This document shows, piece by piece, positions 25,339 to 33,723 of a DNA stretch of 64,000 bases; the first letter of the stretch is position 1, and each line of letters begins with the position of its first letter. The DNA comes from CBDAQV01 sp965199335 (GTDB lineage Bacteria; Pseudomonadota; Alphaproteobacteria; CALMVH01). The notes below the pieces were generated by a model. The model did not search any database. It saw only the letters and a program-made list of their open reading frames with translations, and was not told where the DNA came from. Where the stretch lies: NCBI GenBank assembly GCA_965199335.1, contig CBDAQZ010000004.1, forward strand, positions 558,001-622,000, given 5' to 3'. The position numbers and the translations under genes were made by a program.

Positions 25339-26354
25339 AACGCCAGCCACGCCTCGACGATGCGCGGCTTGGTGAAGTTCGCCGCGTAGGTTTCACGGCC
25401 GCCCTGGATCAGTTCGGCGGCCAGACGCGGGTCGGCAAGGATGCGCCGCGTCGCCAGCGCCAGGGCCGGCGCGTCGTCGATCGGCACCAGCAATCCGTTC
25501 TTGCCATCCTCTATATAGGCGGCCGGCCCAGCGGCGGCGGCGGCCACGAGGGGCGTATCCGTCTGCCACGCCTCGACCATCACCGTGCCGAACGGCTCGT
25601 AGCGCGACGGCACCAGCAGCAAATCGGCGCTACGCAGCAACGCGCCGCGATCGTCGCGCCAGCCGAGGAAGCGGGTACGGTCGGCGACGCCCAGCCTTGC
25701 CGCCAGTTGCTCCAGCTCGGCGCGCAGGGGGCCCTCGCCCGCGACCCATAGATAGCAGCCCGGTAGTTCCGCCAAGGCCTGCAACGCGATGTCGATGCCT
25801 TTCTTCTCGTGCAGGCGGCCAAGGAACAGCAGCAGCGGCGCATCGTCCGGCGTATCGAAATCGGCGCGGCCGACCGCGGGCAGGTCGTCGAGGTCGGCGA
25901 AGGTGTGGATCGTGTGCACCTGCGCGGCAGGCGCGCCCTTCTGCGCCAGGTGACGCGCGATGTCGTAGGTGCAGCCGACGAAGTAATCGGCCTGGGCGAA
26001 GCGCTTCAGGTCGTAATAGCCGCCGAACCAGCCGATATTGGCCGGCCCATCCTTCGGCAGGAACCGGGCCGCGCGCCCCATCCACGCCTGGGCGATCCGC
26101 GGTTCGAAGTCGGACACGATCTTGTCGACCAGCAGCCGGGTGGCGACATCGAACCTGGGCCCCAGCAGGCCGCCGAAGGGGGCGAGGCTGACCGTCACAC
26201 CGGCGGCGCGCAGGATTTCGACGCGCGGGTGCGAGCGGGTCACGACATGCTGGCGCAGCCCGGCGGCGGCCAGCGCAGATACGGTTTCGGTGAAGTAGGT
26301 TTCCGCGCCCCCTGCCTCGCCCCCCGCCATCAGATGCAGGACGCGGGCAGTCAT
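25284..26354 (-). CDS. GT4-type glycosyltransferase
   Basis: A 356-residue GT-B glycosyltransferase, cytosolic or peripheral. The N-terminal fold starts VLHLMAGGEAGGAETYF. The nucleotide-sugar domain shows LLFLGRLHEKKGIDIALQAL, FLGWRDD and the E-x7-E motif in PSRYEPFGTVMVEAW. ATG 26354 overlaps the TGA of the preceding CobT-like gene, so the two are coupled. The acceptor is not evident; lipopolysaccharide or other glycan synthesis is likely. Confidence 0.93.
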   Translation of the reverse strand: MTARVLHLMAGGEAGGAETYFTETVSALAAAGLRQHVVTRSHPRVEILRAAGVTVSLAPFGGLLGPRFDVATRLLVDKIVSDFEPRIAQAWMGRAARFLPKDGPANIGWFGGYYDLKRFAQADYFVGCTYDIARHLAQKGAPAAQVHTIHTFADLDDLPAVGRADFDTPDDAPLLLFLGRLHEKKGIDIALQALAELPGCYLWVAGEGPLRAELEQLAARLGVADRTRFLGWRDDRGALLRSADLLLVPSRYEPFGTVMVEAWQTDTPLVAAAAAGPAAYIEDGKNGLLVPIDDAPALALATRRILADPRLAAELIQGGRETYAANFTKPRIVEAWLAFYRSVSEAGASITARAVP

Positions 26355-27043
26355 CGCACGGCCAGCGGATTGCAGTCGCGGATGGCGCTGGCCAGGGCGT
26401 GCAATGGACGGGCATCGCTGCAGCGCACGGAGGCAAGGCCGGCCGCACGGGCCCGCACCTCGACCGTGCTGCCCTGCGGCACGGCGCAATGGGAAACCGC
26501 GGCGGGTGCCAGGCCGCGCAGGACCAGCACCGCCGCCATGGCCTGCGGCCCGTCGATGATCACCGGCAGCCCAGCCATGCGCGCGGCGATGATCGCGCCG
26601 AACAGGGCCGCCGTATCGCGCCCGCCAAGTCTGGCCAGAACCAGCAGGGGATCGCCGGCGCACAGTTGCCGCTCGACATCGGCCAGCATGTCATCGGCAC
26701 ATGTCAGGGCGGCGAGGGCGAACAGGTCCGGGCCAGGTTCGATCGCGGTCATGCCGTAGGCGGCGGCACGGGCGGCATCGACGGGATCGAGGGCGATGGC
26801 GGGGTGGTCGAGGTCCAGCTCGTACAGGCGCAGATCGGCATCGGCGCGCCTGACCGCGGCGGTGAAATCGCCGTCGAAGGGCAGGTCGGCCAGCAGTCCG
26901 GCCGCCGGCGCGATGTCGGCCTGTTCCCGAGTCGCGGCGAACAGGCCGATGCGCGGATGCACCACGCCGCCGGCATCGAAGACGATTTCGGGCAGGCGCT
27001 GCGCCAGGGCGCGGAATTGTTCGAGATCGTCGAAGGGTGTCAT
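26351..27043 (-). CDS. Short CobT-like (nicotinate-nucleotide phosphoribosyltransferase-like) protein
   Basis: A 230-residue protein with CobT-like segments: DPLLVLARLGGRDTAALFGAI, then AARMAGLPVIIDGPQAMAAVLVLRGL. True CobT enzymes are about 350 residues and have a catalytic Glu in a C-terminal RLGEGTGA-like loop, which is absent here. Activity on dimethylbenzimidazole is therefore doubtful. Start ATG 27043 is chosen because upstream codons look non-coding. It is coupled to the glycosyltransferase by ATGA. No other cobalamin genes are nearby. Confidence 0.75.
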   Translation of the reverse strand: MTPFDDLEQFRALAQRLPEIVFDAGGVVHPRIGLFAATREQADIAPAAGLLADLPFDGDFTAAVRRADADLRLYELDLDHPAIALDPVDAARAAAYGMTAIEPGPDLFALAALTCADDMLADVERQLCAGDPLLVLARLGGRDTAALFGAIIAARMAGLPVIIDGPQAMAAVLVLRGLAPAAVSHCAVPQGSTVEVRARAAGLASVRCSDARPLHALASAIRDCNPLAVR

Positions 27044-27109
27044 GCCGGGAAATCTACAGGCAGTTCGATCCCCCTTGCAACGCGCGACTGACCGGAGCAA
27101 GAGGAAACC

Positions 27110-27970
27110 ATGACATACGCAAAGCCGATCCGAACCCTTGCCGCCGCCGCATTGTGGCTTGCGGCCTCCCTTCCCGCCTATGCCCAGAGCAGCATCCAGA
27201 GCGAGCCGCTGAACACGCCCGCCCCCGGGGCCACGAAAACGACGCCGCTGAGGGCCACTAGCCCGGTGCCGGTCTACCAGCCACCTGCCCAACCGTCTGC
27301 GCAGCAGGGCTACACCACGCCCGACAGCGCACCCGCCTTTGCCGTGCCACCGGCCGGCGTGCCCGCCAACAGGACCAGCGACGAGCAGGATCTTATCAAC
27401 CGCGCCGACGTGACGGTGCGCTTCATGCGCGGCAACCAGGACTTCAAGGAGATGGACAAGTTCCTGGCCAAGGCCAAGGGCGTGTACATCGTACCGCAGC
27501 TGATCAAGGCCGCGTTCTTCTTCGGCGGCGAAGGCGGGGACGGCGTGATGCTGGCGCGCCTGCCGGACAACACCTGGAGCGCGCCGTCCTTCTCGGTCAT
27601 CGGCAGCGCCAGCTTCGGACTGCAGGCCGGCGCGAAATCGTCGGAGATCGTGTTCCTGGTCATGACCGACAAGGGCATGAACGCGATCCTGAGCCGCGAC
27701 GTGAAGCTGGGCGCGGACGCCAGCGTCGCCCTGATCACGGTCGGCAAGGGCCTCGGCGCCTCGACCGCGATCGACACCGACGCCGACATCTATGCCGTCG
27801 CCAAGTCCGATGGACTGTACGGCGGCCTGTCGCTGGACGGATCGATCATCAACCCGCTGGACGGGGACATCCAGAGCTATTACGGCCAGAAGATCGAGGC
27901 CCGCGACATATTGAACGGCCGCGTGCCGCCGCCACCGGGCGCGCAGGCGCTGATCGAGGATCTGCGGTAA
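27110..27970 (+). CDS. Exported SYLF (YSC84) lipid-binding domain protein
   Basis: A 286-residue periplasmic protein. The signal peptide (PIRTLAAAALWLAASLPAYA) is followed by a Pro/Thr-rich linker (about residues 27-85). The SYLF domain contains KFLAKAKGVYIVPQLIKAAF, then FFGGEGGDGVM, SIGASFGLQAGAKSSEIVFL-like sequence and SDGLYGGLSLDGSII. In eukaryotes SYLF domains bind phosphoinositides; the bacterial role is unclear. Divergent from the CobT-like gene. Confidence 0.9.
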   Translation: MTYAKPIRTLAAAALWLAASLPAYAQSSIQSEPLNTPAPGATKTTPLRATSPVPVYQPPAQPSAQQGYTTPDSAPAFAVPPAGVPANRTSDEQDLINRADVTVRFMRGNQDFKEMDKFLAKAKGVYIVPQLIKAAFFFGGEGGDGVMLARLPDNTWSAPSFSVIGSASFGLQAGAKSSEIVFLVMTDKGMNAILSRDVKLGADASVALITVGKGLGASTAIDTDADIYAVAKSDGLYGGLSLDGSIINPLDGDIQSYYGQKIEARDILNGRVPPPPGAQALIEDLR

Positions 27971-28026
27971 ATCTAGCCGGAACCACGTTTCCGGTTTCGC
28001 GTTCTATTATTATTACGGAGACATCA

Positions 28027-28275
28027 ATGCCAGACGCCGGATCAGCAGGATGCAGCCCGAGCGGCTGCCGCAACGTATCGAAGAGCGAGCGCGGCGCGTC
28101 CGCCGTTTTGGGCGGAGCGTTGCTATTGATGGCGTTGCGGCAGCTATCGCCGGCGGCATGGCTGCTGCTGGGCGGCGCGGCGGCGATGAGCTATCGCGCG
28201 GCAACCGGCTATTGCCCGGCCTACGATGCGCTGGACATCGACACCACCAAGCCGCGGCGCGTTAAAACGGTCTGA
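28027..28275 (+). CDS. DUF2892-like small inner-membrane protein
   Basis: An 82-residue protein preceded by ACGGAG eight bases before the ATG. It has a hydrophobic pair (SAVLGGALLLMALRQLSPAAWLLLGGAAAM, counted as two short helices). The typical YRAATGYCPAYDALDID ending follows, as in YgaP/DUF2892 proteins. Function unknown. It follows the SYLF gene by 56 bases. Confidence 0.85.
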   Translation: MPDAGSAGCSPSGCRNVSKSERGASAVLGGALLLMALRQLSPAAWLLLGGAAAMSYRAATGYCPAYDALDIDTTKPRRVKTV

Positions 28276-28359
28276 TTGTCGCGGCTTGGGCTCAGGAGCG
28301 AGATCAGTATTCCGGACCTCCACCTGTTAACCGGCGGTCGGAATGCCCATGTTCCTGTT

Positions 28360-28482
28360 ATGAACCTTCATAATGAAAACCTGCTCTACATACTCGGCGG
28401 CCTGCTGATCGCAGCCGTCGCCGTAGGCGCGGCGGTGCTGCTTACCGTGCATTCCGCCACCAGCCTTGGAATGCCGGGGTAA
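28360..28482 (+). CDS. Possible 40-residue single-helix membrane peptide
   Basis: ATG 28360 opens MNLHNENLLYILGGLL followed by IAAVAVGAAVLLTVHSA, one convincing membrane helix with a short tail. A longer start at 28276 exists but adds unconvincing sequence. No clear Shine-Dalgarno precedes the ATG. It may be the last gene of the SYLF/DUF2892 unit, or chance. Confidence 0.35.
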   Translation: MNLHNENLLYILGGLLIAAVAVGAAVLLTVHSATSLGMPG

Positions 28483-28492
28483 GGCCGAAGTC

Positions 28493-29050
28493 TTACTTCA
28501 CGCCTGCCGTGGCCGGTGCGTTGGGCGCCTTGAACCTTCCAAGTTCGTCCGTCAGGTCGGTGAGGACTTCCTTGCGCCTCATCCCGTTGATCTTCGTGGT
28601 CTGATCCATTGCCTGCCTTAGATTTTCTGTCAGCATCTCGGTGGTCACCGAAACGCCCAGCACACCTGTGCTTGGGTCCCATTTTACGGGCACGCAATTC
28701 CACCCTGCCTGACTGCAGGCATTCTCGACATAATCGATGATCTGCTGACCATCGGCCTGTGAACGATCCTTCAGAGGCCCCACAGCCTGTAACGCTTCGA
28801 TCGCCTGCGTTTCGGCTTTTCGCGCGCCGCCGTTTTCGTAGCGGTCGATGATCATGGTACAACCCGTTATGCCCGCCAGAACAGTACTTGCCATCACCAG
28901 AAACGGGTGACTGCCAAGGACATTGGGCTTGGATGCCTTGGCTGCATTGTAAGCATCGCGTTGTTCCAGATACTCGGCTGTCCATTGCCGCGTCTGTTCG
29001 GGGGTTGGCCCCTGGCCGTCGTAAGCGCCACCACCTGATCCGCCACCCAT
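28493..29050 (-). CDS. Hypothetical protein with one membrane segment
   Basis: A 185-residue protein: Gly-rich N-terminus (MGGGSGGGAYDGQGPTPEQ), a short helix, a hydrophobic segment HPFLVMASTVLAGITGC with a Cys at its end (about residues 47-63), then a charged domain (DGQQIIDYVENACSQAGWNCVPVKW). Function unknown. It is divergent from ctaC and shares its upstream region. GC is somewhat lower than in the cox genes. Confidence 0.75.
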   Translation of the reverse strand: MGGGSGGGAYDGQGPTPEQTRQWTAEYLEQRDAYNAAKASKPNVLGSHPFLVMASTVLAGITGCTMIIDRYENGGARKAETQAIEALQAVGPLKDRSQADGQQIIDYVENACSQAGWNCVPVKWDPSTGVLGVSVTTEMLTENLRQAMDQTTKINGMRRKEVLTDLTDELGRFKAPNAPATAGVK

Positions 29051-29207
29051 GATTTTTCTCCGAATTAATTTTGTGCATCTGCATATATGTAAAAAATGCG
29101 TTAATCAAGTGGCTTTGTTCGGCCGGTTTGGTACAAAGCGCCCATTGAACTCGCCGACTCAGCCGTGTACTGTCCGGCCAAACGAACCCGGGGCAGGTTT
29201 TTCCAGG

Positions 29208-30113
29208 ATGCGGTCTTTAGTTCTGCGGGCCTTTATCGGCCTTTCCTTCTTCCTTTCCAGCGGTGTCGCCTTCGCCGGGTCCAGCCCGCAGGGCGACGCG
29301 CAGAAAACGGTCGGCGCGCCCTACGACTGGCAGTGGGGACTGACTTCGGGCGCCGACACGATCAAGGTACATGTCGACTGGTTCCACCGCCTGCTGGAAG
29401 TGGTGATCGTGCTGATCACGCTGTTCGTGTTCGCCCTGCTGGCGATCGTGATCGTCCGTTTCCGCGCCTCGGTGCATCCGGTGCCGTCCAAGCGCAGCCA
29501 CAACGTGCCGCTGGAAATCATGTGGACGCTGGCGCCGCTGGCGATCGTGGTGTCGCTGCTGTTCCCCTCGCTCAAGCTGATGTACTACATGGACAAGGCC
29601 AAGCATCCCGAGCTGACGGTCAAGATCACCGGCCATCAATGGTACTGGGGCTACGAATATCCCGACCAGGGCATCGACGAATATCCCAGCAACTGGGTCA
29701 AGGACAAAGACCTGAAGCCCGGCCAGCTGCGCCTGCTGACCGTGGACGAACCGCTGGTGCTGCCGGTCGATACCGAGGTGCAGTTCCTGGTCACCGGATC
29801 GGACGTGATCCATTCCTGGCTGGTGCCGTCCTTCGGCGTCAACCGCGCCGCCGTTCCAGGCCGGACCAACGAATCCTGGGCCAAGATCACGCATGAAGGC
29901 GTATTCTACGGCCAATGCAGCAAGATCTGCGGCATCAACCACGGCTACATGCCGATCATGGTGCACGTGATTTCCAAGGATGCCTTCAAGCAATGGGCCG
30001 CGATCGCCAAGGCAAGCGGCACCGACAAGGCGAACGCCGCGGTGCTGGGCACCAAGACCGCGACGCTGGAAAACGACAAGGCCGGCGCTACGTCAGTCGC
30101 AGCCGCGAAGTAA
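29208..30113 (+). CDS. ctaC: Cytochrome c oxidase subunit II
   Basis: A 301-residue subunit that accepts electrons from cytochrome c at the CuA site. Signal peptide residues 1-23 (FFLSSGVAFA), two membrane helices (VIVLITLFVFALLAIVIV and EIMWTLAPLAIVVSLL), and the periplasmic cupredoxin domain. CuA ligands are visible in DVIHSW and QCSKICGINHGYMPIMV; the aromatic patch is HQWYWGYEY. ATG 29208 follows GGGGCAGG; the frame is open to 29049 but that part is not protein-like. First gene of the oxidase locus. Confidence 0.97.
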   Translation: MRSLVLRAFIGLSFFLSSGVAFAGSSPQGDAQKTVGAPYDWQWGLTSGADTIKVHVDWFHRLLEVVIVLITLFVFALLAIVIVRFRASVHPVPSKRSHNVPLEIMWTLAPLAIVVSLLFPSLKLMYYMDKAKHPELTVKITGHQWYWGYEYPDQGIDEYPSNWVKDKDLKPGQLRLLTVDEPLVLPVDTEVQFLVTGSDVIHSWLVPSFGVNRAAVPGRTNESWAKITHEGVFYGQCSKICGINHGYMPIMVHVISKDAFKQWAAIAKASGTDKANAAVLGTKTATLENDKAGATSVAAAK

Positions 30114-30125
30114 GGACCCAACAGT

Positions 30126-31766
30126 ATGACCGTTACCGCATTCGCCCCGTCCGAACACCACGACGACCACGCGCACGACCACAAGCCGGGGTTCTTCACC
30201 CGCTGGCTGTTCTCGACCAACCACAAGGACATCGGCACGCTGTACATGCTGTTCGCCATCATGGCGGGCACGATCGGCGGCGCGCTGTCGGTCATCATGC
30301 GCGCCAATTTGATGCACCCCGGTTCGCCCATCGTCCATGACGGCCAGCAATGGAACGTGCTGATCACGGCACACGGCCTGATCATGATCTTCTTCACCAT
30401 CATGCCCGGACTGATCGGCGGCTTCGGCAACTGGTTCGTGCCGCTGATGATCGGCGCGCCCGACATGGCGTTTCCGCGCCTGAACAATGTCAGCTTCTGG
30501 CTGACCGTTTCCGGCTTCGGCCTGCTTGTCGCCTCGACCATGGTCGGCGGCGGCGCGGGCACGGCGTGGACGCTGTATCCGCCGCTGTCCGATGTCGGCC
30601 AGCCGGGCCCCGCCGTCGACCTTGCCATCTTCTCCCTGCACCTTGCCGGCGCTGGGTCGATCCTGGGGGCGCTGAACTTCATCACCACCATCTTCAACAT
30701 GCGCGCGCCGGGCATGACGCTGTTCAGCATGCCGCTGTTCGTATGGTCGATGCTGGTCACCGCCTTCCTGCTGCTGCTGTCGCTGCCGGTGCTGGCGGGC
30801 GGCATCACCATGCTGCTGGTCGACCGCAATTTCGGCGGCGCGTTCTTCAAGCCCGAGGCAGGCGGCGACCCGATCCTGTTCCAGCACCTGTTCTGGTTCT
30901 TCGGCCACCCCGAGGTCTACATCATGATCCTGCCGGGCTTCGGCATCATCAGCCACGTGATCTCGACCTTCTCGAAGAAGCCGATCTTCGGCTATACCGG
31001 CATGGTGTGGGCGCAGATCGCCATCGGCGCGATCGGCTTCCTGGTCTGGGGCCACCACATGTTCACCACCGGCATCTCGGTCAACGCGCAGGCCTACTTC
31101 ACCATCGCGACGGCGGTGATCGCGGTGCCGACCGGCATCAAGATCTTCTCGTGGATCGCGACGATGTGGGGCGGCTCGATCGAATTCAAGACGCCGATGC
31201 TGTTCGCCGTCGGCTTCATCGCCCTGTTCACTGTCGGCGGCGTGACCGGCGTCGTGCTGTCCAACGCCGGCGTCGACCGCGTGCTGCACGATACCTATTA
31301 CGTGGTCGCGCATTTCCACTACGTGCTGTCGCTGGGCGCGGTATCGGCGCTGTTCGCCGGGTTCTATTTCTGGATCGGCAAGATGAGCGGCCGCCAGTAT
31401 CCCGAATGGGCGGGGCGGGTGCATTTCGCGCTGTTCTTCATCGGCGCGAACCTGACCTTCTTCCCGATGCACTTCCTGGGCCTGGCCGGCATGCCGCGCC
31501 GCATTCCCGACTATCCAGACGCCTATGCCGGCTACAACTACTACGCCTCGATCGGCGCCTATATCGGCGGCGCCGGCACGGTGTGGTTCATCGGCGTGGC
31601 ATTGTACACGCTGAAGTTCGGCAAGCGCGTCGGCGCGAATTACTGGGGCGAGGGCGCCACGACGCTGGAATGGACGCTGCCGTCGCCGCCGCCGTTCCAC
31701 CAGTTCGCCGAGCTGCCGGTGATCAAGCACATCGCGCCGTCCGACGGCGGGCATTACCGCAGCTGA
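30126..31766 (+). CDS. ctaD: Cytochrome c oxidase subunit I
   Basis: A 546-residue catalytic subunit with 12 membrane helices holding heme a, heme a3 and CuB. Motifs: NHKDIGTLYMLF; heme-a His in TAHGLIM; the CuB His-Tyr pair in FGHPEVYIMILPGFG; WGHHMF; and heme ligands in VVAHFHYVLS. The E in the PEVY motif marks an A1-type (mitochondrial-like) D-channel pattern. It follows ctaC by 12 bases. Confidence 0.98.
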   Translation: MTVTAFAPSEHHDDHAHDHKPGFFTRWLFSTNHKDIGTLYMLFAIMAGTIGGALSVIMRANLMHPGSPIVHDGQQWNVLITAHGLIMIFFTIMPGLIGGFGNWFVPLMIGAPDMAFPRLNNVSFWLTVSGFGLLVASTMVGGGAGTAWTLYPPLSDVGQPGPAVDLAIFSLHLAGAGSILGALNFITTIFNMRAPGMTLFSMPLFVWSMLVTAFLLLLSLPVLAGGITMLLVDRNFGGAFFKPEAGGDPILFQHLFWFFGHPEVYIMILPGFGIISHVISTFSKKPIFGYTGMVWAQIAIGAIGFLVWGHHMFTTGISVNAQAYFTIATAVIAVPTGIKIFSWIATMWGGSIEFKTPMLFAVGFIALFTVGGVTGVVLSNAGVDRVLHDTYYVVAHFHYVLSLGAVSALFAGFYFWIGKMSGRQYPEWAGRVHFALFFIGANLTFFPMHFLGLAGMPRRIPDYPDAYAGYNYYASIGAYIGGAGTVWFIGVALYTLKFGKRVGANYWGEGATTLEWTLPSPPPFHQFAELPVIKHIAPSDGGHYRS

Positions 31767-31767
31767 C

Positions 31768-32679
31768 ATGAGCGACCTGGCGGCACACAATTCGGCCTGG
31801 TCGGACGCGACCGAGGCGGCGGGGGATTTCATCACCCTGCTGAAGCCGCGCGTCATGTTCCTGGTGGTGTTCACCGGCATCGCCGGCATGGCGGTCGCGC
31901 CCGGGCACCTGAACCCGATACTGGCGCTGATCGCCGTCGGCTGCATCGCCCTGGCCTCGGGCGGGGCTGGCGCGGTCAACATGTGGTTCGACCGCGACAT
32001 CGACGCGATCATGACCCGCACCGCCGGGCGCCCCATCCCCATGGGCAGGATCGAGCCCGACGCGGCGCTGACCTTCGGGGCGATGATGATCTTCGCCGCG
32101 GTCAGCACGATGGGGCTGGCTGTGAACTGGACCGCTGCCTCGCTGCTGGGCGGCGCCTCCGCGTTCTACGTTTTCGTCTACACGATGTGGCTGAAGCGCC
32201 GCACGCCGCAGAACATCGTCATCGGCGGCGCCGCCGGGGCCTTCCCGCCTGTGATCGGCTGGGCTTGCGTCAGCGACCACCTGACATGGCAGCCCTGGCT
32301 GCTGTTCCTGCTGGTCTTCCTGTGGACGCCGCCGCATTTCTGGGCCCTGGCGCTGTACCGCAGCGACGATTACCGCCGCGCCGGCGTGCCGATGCTGCCG
32401 GTGGTCGCGGGCGAGCGCCACACCAAATGGCAGATGCTGCTGTACACGGTGTTGCTGATCCCCGTTGCCCTTTCGCCCTATTTCGCTCATATCGCCGGAC
32501 CGCTGTACCTGGGCGCGGCGTCTGCACTCAGCGCGCTGTTCCTGCTGTGCTGCGTGCGCGTGATGCTGTCCGACGTTGGGGCGGGCGACCACAAGCCGGC
32601 GAAGCAGATGTTCGCCTTTTCCATCCTGTACCTGTTCCTGCTGTTTGCGTGCCTGATAGCGAACCCGATCAGCCGCTAG
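31768..32679 (+). CDS. ctaB: Protoheme IX farnesyltransferase
   Basis: A 303-residue membrane prenyltransferase that makes heme O, the precursor of heme A for this oxidase. The Asp-rich motif is NMWFDRDIDAIMTRT; the second conserved segment is KRRTPQNIVIGGAAGAFPP, then WTPPHFWALAL and YRRAGVPMLPVVAG. Starts one base after the ctaD stop. Length is normal. Confidence 0.96.
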   Translation: MSDLAAHNSAWSDATEAAGDFITLLKPRVMFLVVFTGIAGMAVAPGHLNPILALIAVGCIALASGGAGAVNMWFDRDIDAIMTRTAGRPIPMGRIEPDAALTFGAMMIFAAVSTMGLAVNWTAASLLGGASAFYVFVYTMWLKRRTPQNIVIGGAAGAFPPVIGWACVSDHLTWQPWLLFLLVFLWTPPHFWALALYRSDDYRRAGVPMLPVVAGERHTKWQMLLYTVLLIPVALSPYFAHIAGPLYLGAASALSALFLLCCVRVMLSDVGAGDHKPAKQMFAFSILYLFLLFACLIANPISR

Positions 32680-32834
32680 ACGACGCGCACGCGAAGCTGC
32701 ATGCCGAGGTCGAGCTGGCCCGGGCGCGCCGCCTGCGCGGGCGCAACATCGCGCTGTTCCTGGCCCTGCTGGCGTGGGTGCTGGTGATCTATATTGCCTT
32801 CATGGTCAAGATCCATACCGAGTTGCACCCGTGA
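32649..32834 (+). CDS. CoxF-like small membrane protein of the oxidase operon
   Basis: A 61-residue protein starting at GTG 32649, inside the 3' end of ctaB (31-base overlap) in another frame. An acidic head (PDSEPDQPLDDAHAKL) and a basic segment ARARRLRGRN precede one membrane helix, IALFLALLAWVLVIYIAFMV, and a short KIHTELHP tail. Alphaproteobacterial cox operons commonly hold a short one-helix gene of this shape (CoxF/CtaF) between ctaB and ctaG, so position and topology agree. The exact start is uncertain. Confidence 0.75.
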   Translation: MPDSEPDQPLDDAHAKLHAEVELARARRLRGRNIALFLALLAWVLVIYIAFMVKIHTELHP

Positions 32835-32859
32835 ACAAGGAACAGGCGAGCGCTACGGC

Positions 32860-33063
32860 ATGAGCACCGGCATTTATCGGCACTACAAAGGCGCCGTGTA
32901 CGAGGTGATCGGCGAAGCGAAACATTCGGAAACCGAGGAAGAGCTGATCGTGTACCGCGCCGTCTATGGCTCGCGCAGTCTGTGGGTCAGGCCCAAGGAA
33001 ATGTTTTTCGAGAAGGTGACAGTCGATGGCGTTGAAAAACCCAGATTCGAAAAAGTCGAATAG
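32860..33063 (+). CDS. DUF1653 protein embedded in the cox operon
   Basis: A 67-residue soluble protein with DUF1653 signatures: GIYRHYKGAVYEVIGEAKHS, then ETEEELIVYRAVYG, LWVRPKEMFFE and PRFEKVE. Start ATG 32860 gives the family N-terminus. It lies between the CoxF-like gene and ctaG and overlaps ctaG by 38 bases. DUF1653 proteins have no established function and are not standard members of oxidase operons. Confidence 0.9.
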   Translation: MSTGIYRHYKGAVYEVIGEAKHSETEEELIVYRAVYGSRSLWVRPKEMFFEKVTVDGVEKPRFEKVE

Positions 33064-33616
33064 GCGGATCGTCATCGGCGTCTGCCTGATCGTCCTGTGC
33101 ATGCTGGGCCTCACCGCGTTTTCCGTGCCGCTCTACCGCCGCTTCTGCCAGGCGACAGGTTACAACGGCACCACAGGACGCGCCGTCGCCGCGCCCGGCA
33201 AGCAACTGGAACGTACGATGGAGGTGCGCTTCGACGCGGCGGTGAACCCGCTGCTGCCATGGCGCTTCAAGCCCAACCAGCGCAGCGTCAGCCTGCATGT
33301 CGGCGAAACCGGCATGGCGAGCTATCACGCCGAGAACCTGGGCGCCCTGCCGGTCACCGGCACCGCGACCTACAACGTGCAGCCGGACAAGATCGGCAAG
33401 TACTTCGTCAAGATCCAGTGCTTCTGCTTTTCCGAACAGACGCTGAAACCGGGCGAGGCGGTGGACATGCCGGTGGTCTTCTACATCGACCCCAGGATCG
33501 CCGACGACCGCGAGCTGGACGATGTCGCCAGCGTCACCCTGTCCTACACCTTCTTCAAGGCGGATTCGAAGCCGCTGGACAAGGCGGTGGAAGCCGAGAC
33601 GGGGACGGCAAGATAG
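33026..33616 (+). CDS. ctaG: Cytochrome c oxidase copper chaperone CtaG/Cox11
   Basis: A 196-residue membrane-anchored periplasmic copper-delivery protein for the CuB site. One N-terminal helix (VIGVCLIVLCMLGLTAFSVPLY) precedes the Cox11 domain. The copper-binding pair is in KIQCFCFSEQTL; other signatures are VPLYRRFCQATGYNG and MPVVFYIDPRI. GAAGGTG-like sequence precedes ATG 33026. It overlaps the DUF1653 gene by 38 bases. Confidence 0.96.
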   Translation: MALKNPDSKKSNRRIVIGVCLIVLCMLGLTAFSVPLYRRFCQATGYNGTTGRAVAAPGKQLERTMEVRFDAAVNPLLPWRFKPNQRSVSLHVGETGMASYHAENLGALPVTGTATYNVQPDKIGKYFVKIQCFCFSEQTLKPGEAVDMPVVFYIDPRIADDRELDDVASVTLSYTFFKADSKPLDKAVEAETGTAR

Positions 33617-33695
33617 AGTTGGCGTTCCCAAGCAAGCGAAGAATGGACACTGTAGCGTTGTTGTTCAAGGATTTATCAAGAAATTATCTGTAAAA

Positions 33696-33718
33696 TAGCC
33701 TTGATCAAATCGAGGCTA
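33696..33718. promoter_or_regulatory. Small hairpin before the gene at 33724
   Basis: TAGCCTTGA (33696-33704) and TCGAGGCTA (33710-33718) pair at eight of nine positions around TCAAA. It sits at the junction between the front half of the cox operon and an unrelated exported gene. TAAAAT just upstream (33691-33696) could be a -10. There is no T-run, so a terminator role is unsupported. Confidence 0.3.
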
Positions 33719-33723
33719 GCTGC

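Noticed and set aside
27976..27993. Hairpin CCGGAA...TTCCGG after the SYLF gene as a terminator
   Set aside because: Only a six-base stem and a weak T-rich tail, followed closely by a co-oriented gene; not strong enough to call.
30093..32108. 671-codon minus-strand frame across ctaD
   Set aside because: Antisense shadow of the oxidase genes with no domain or plausible start signal.
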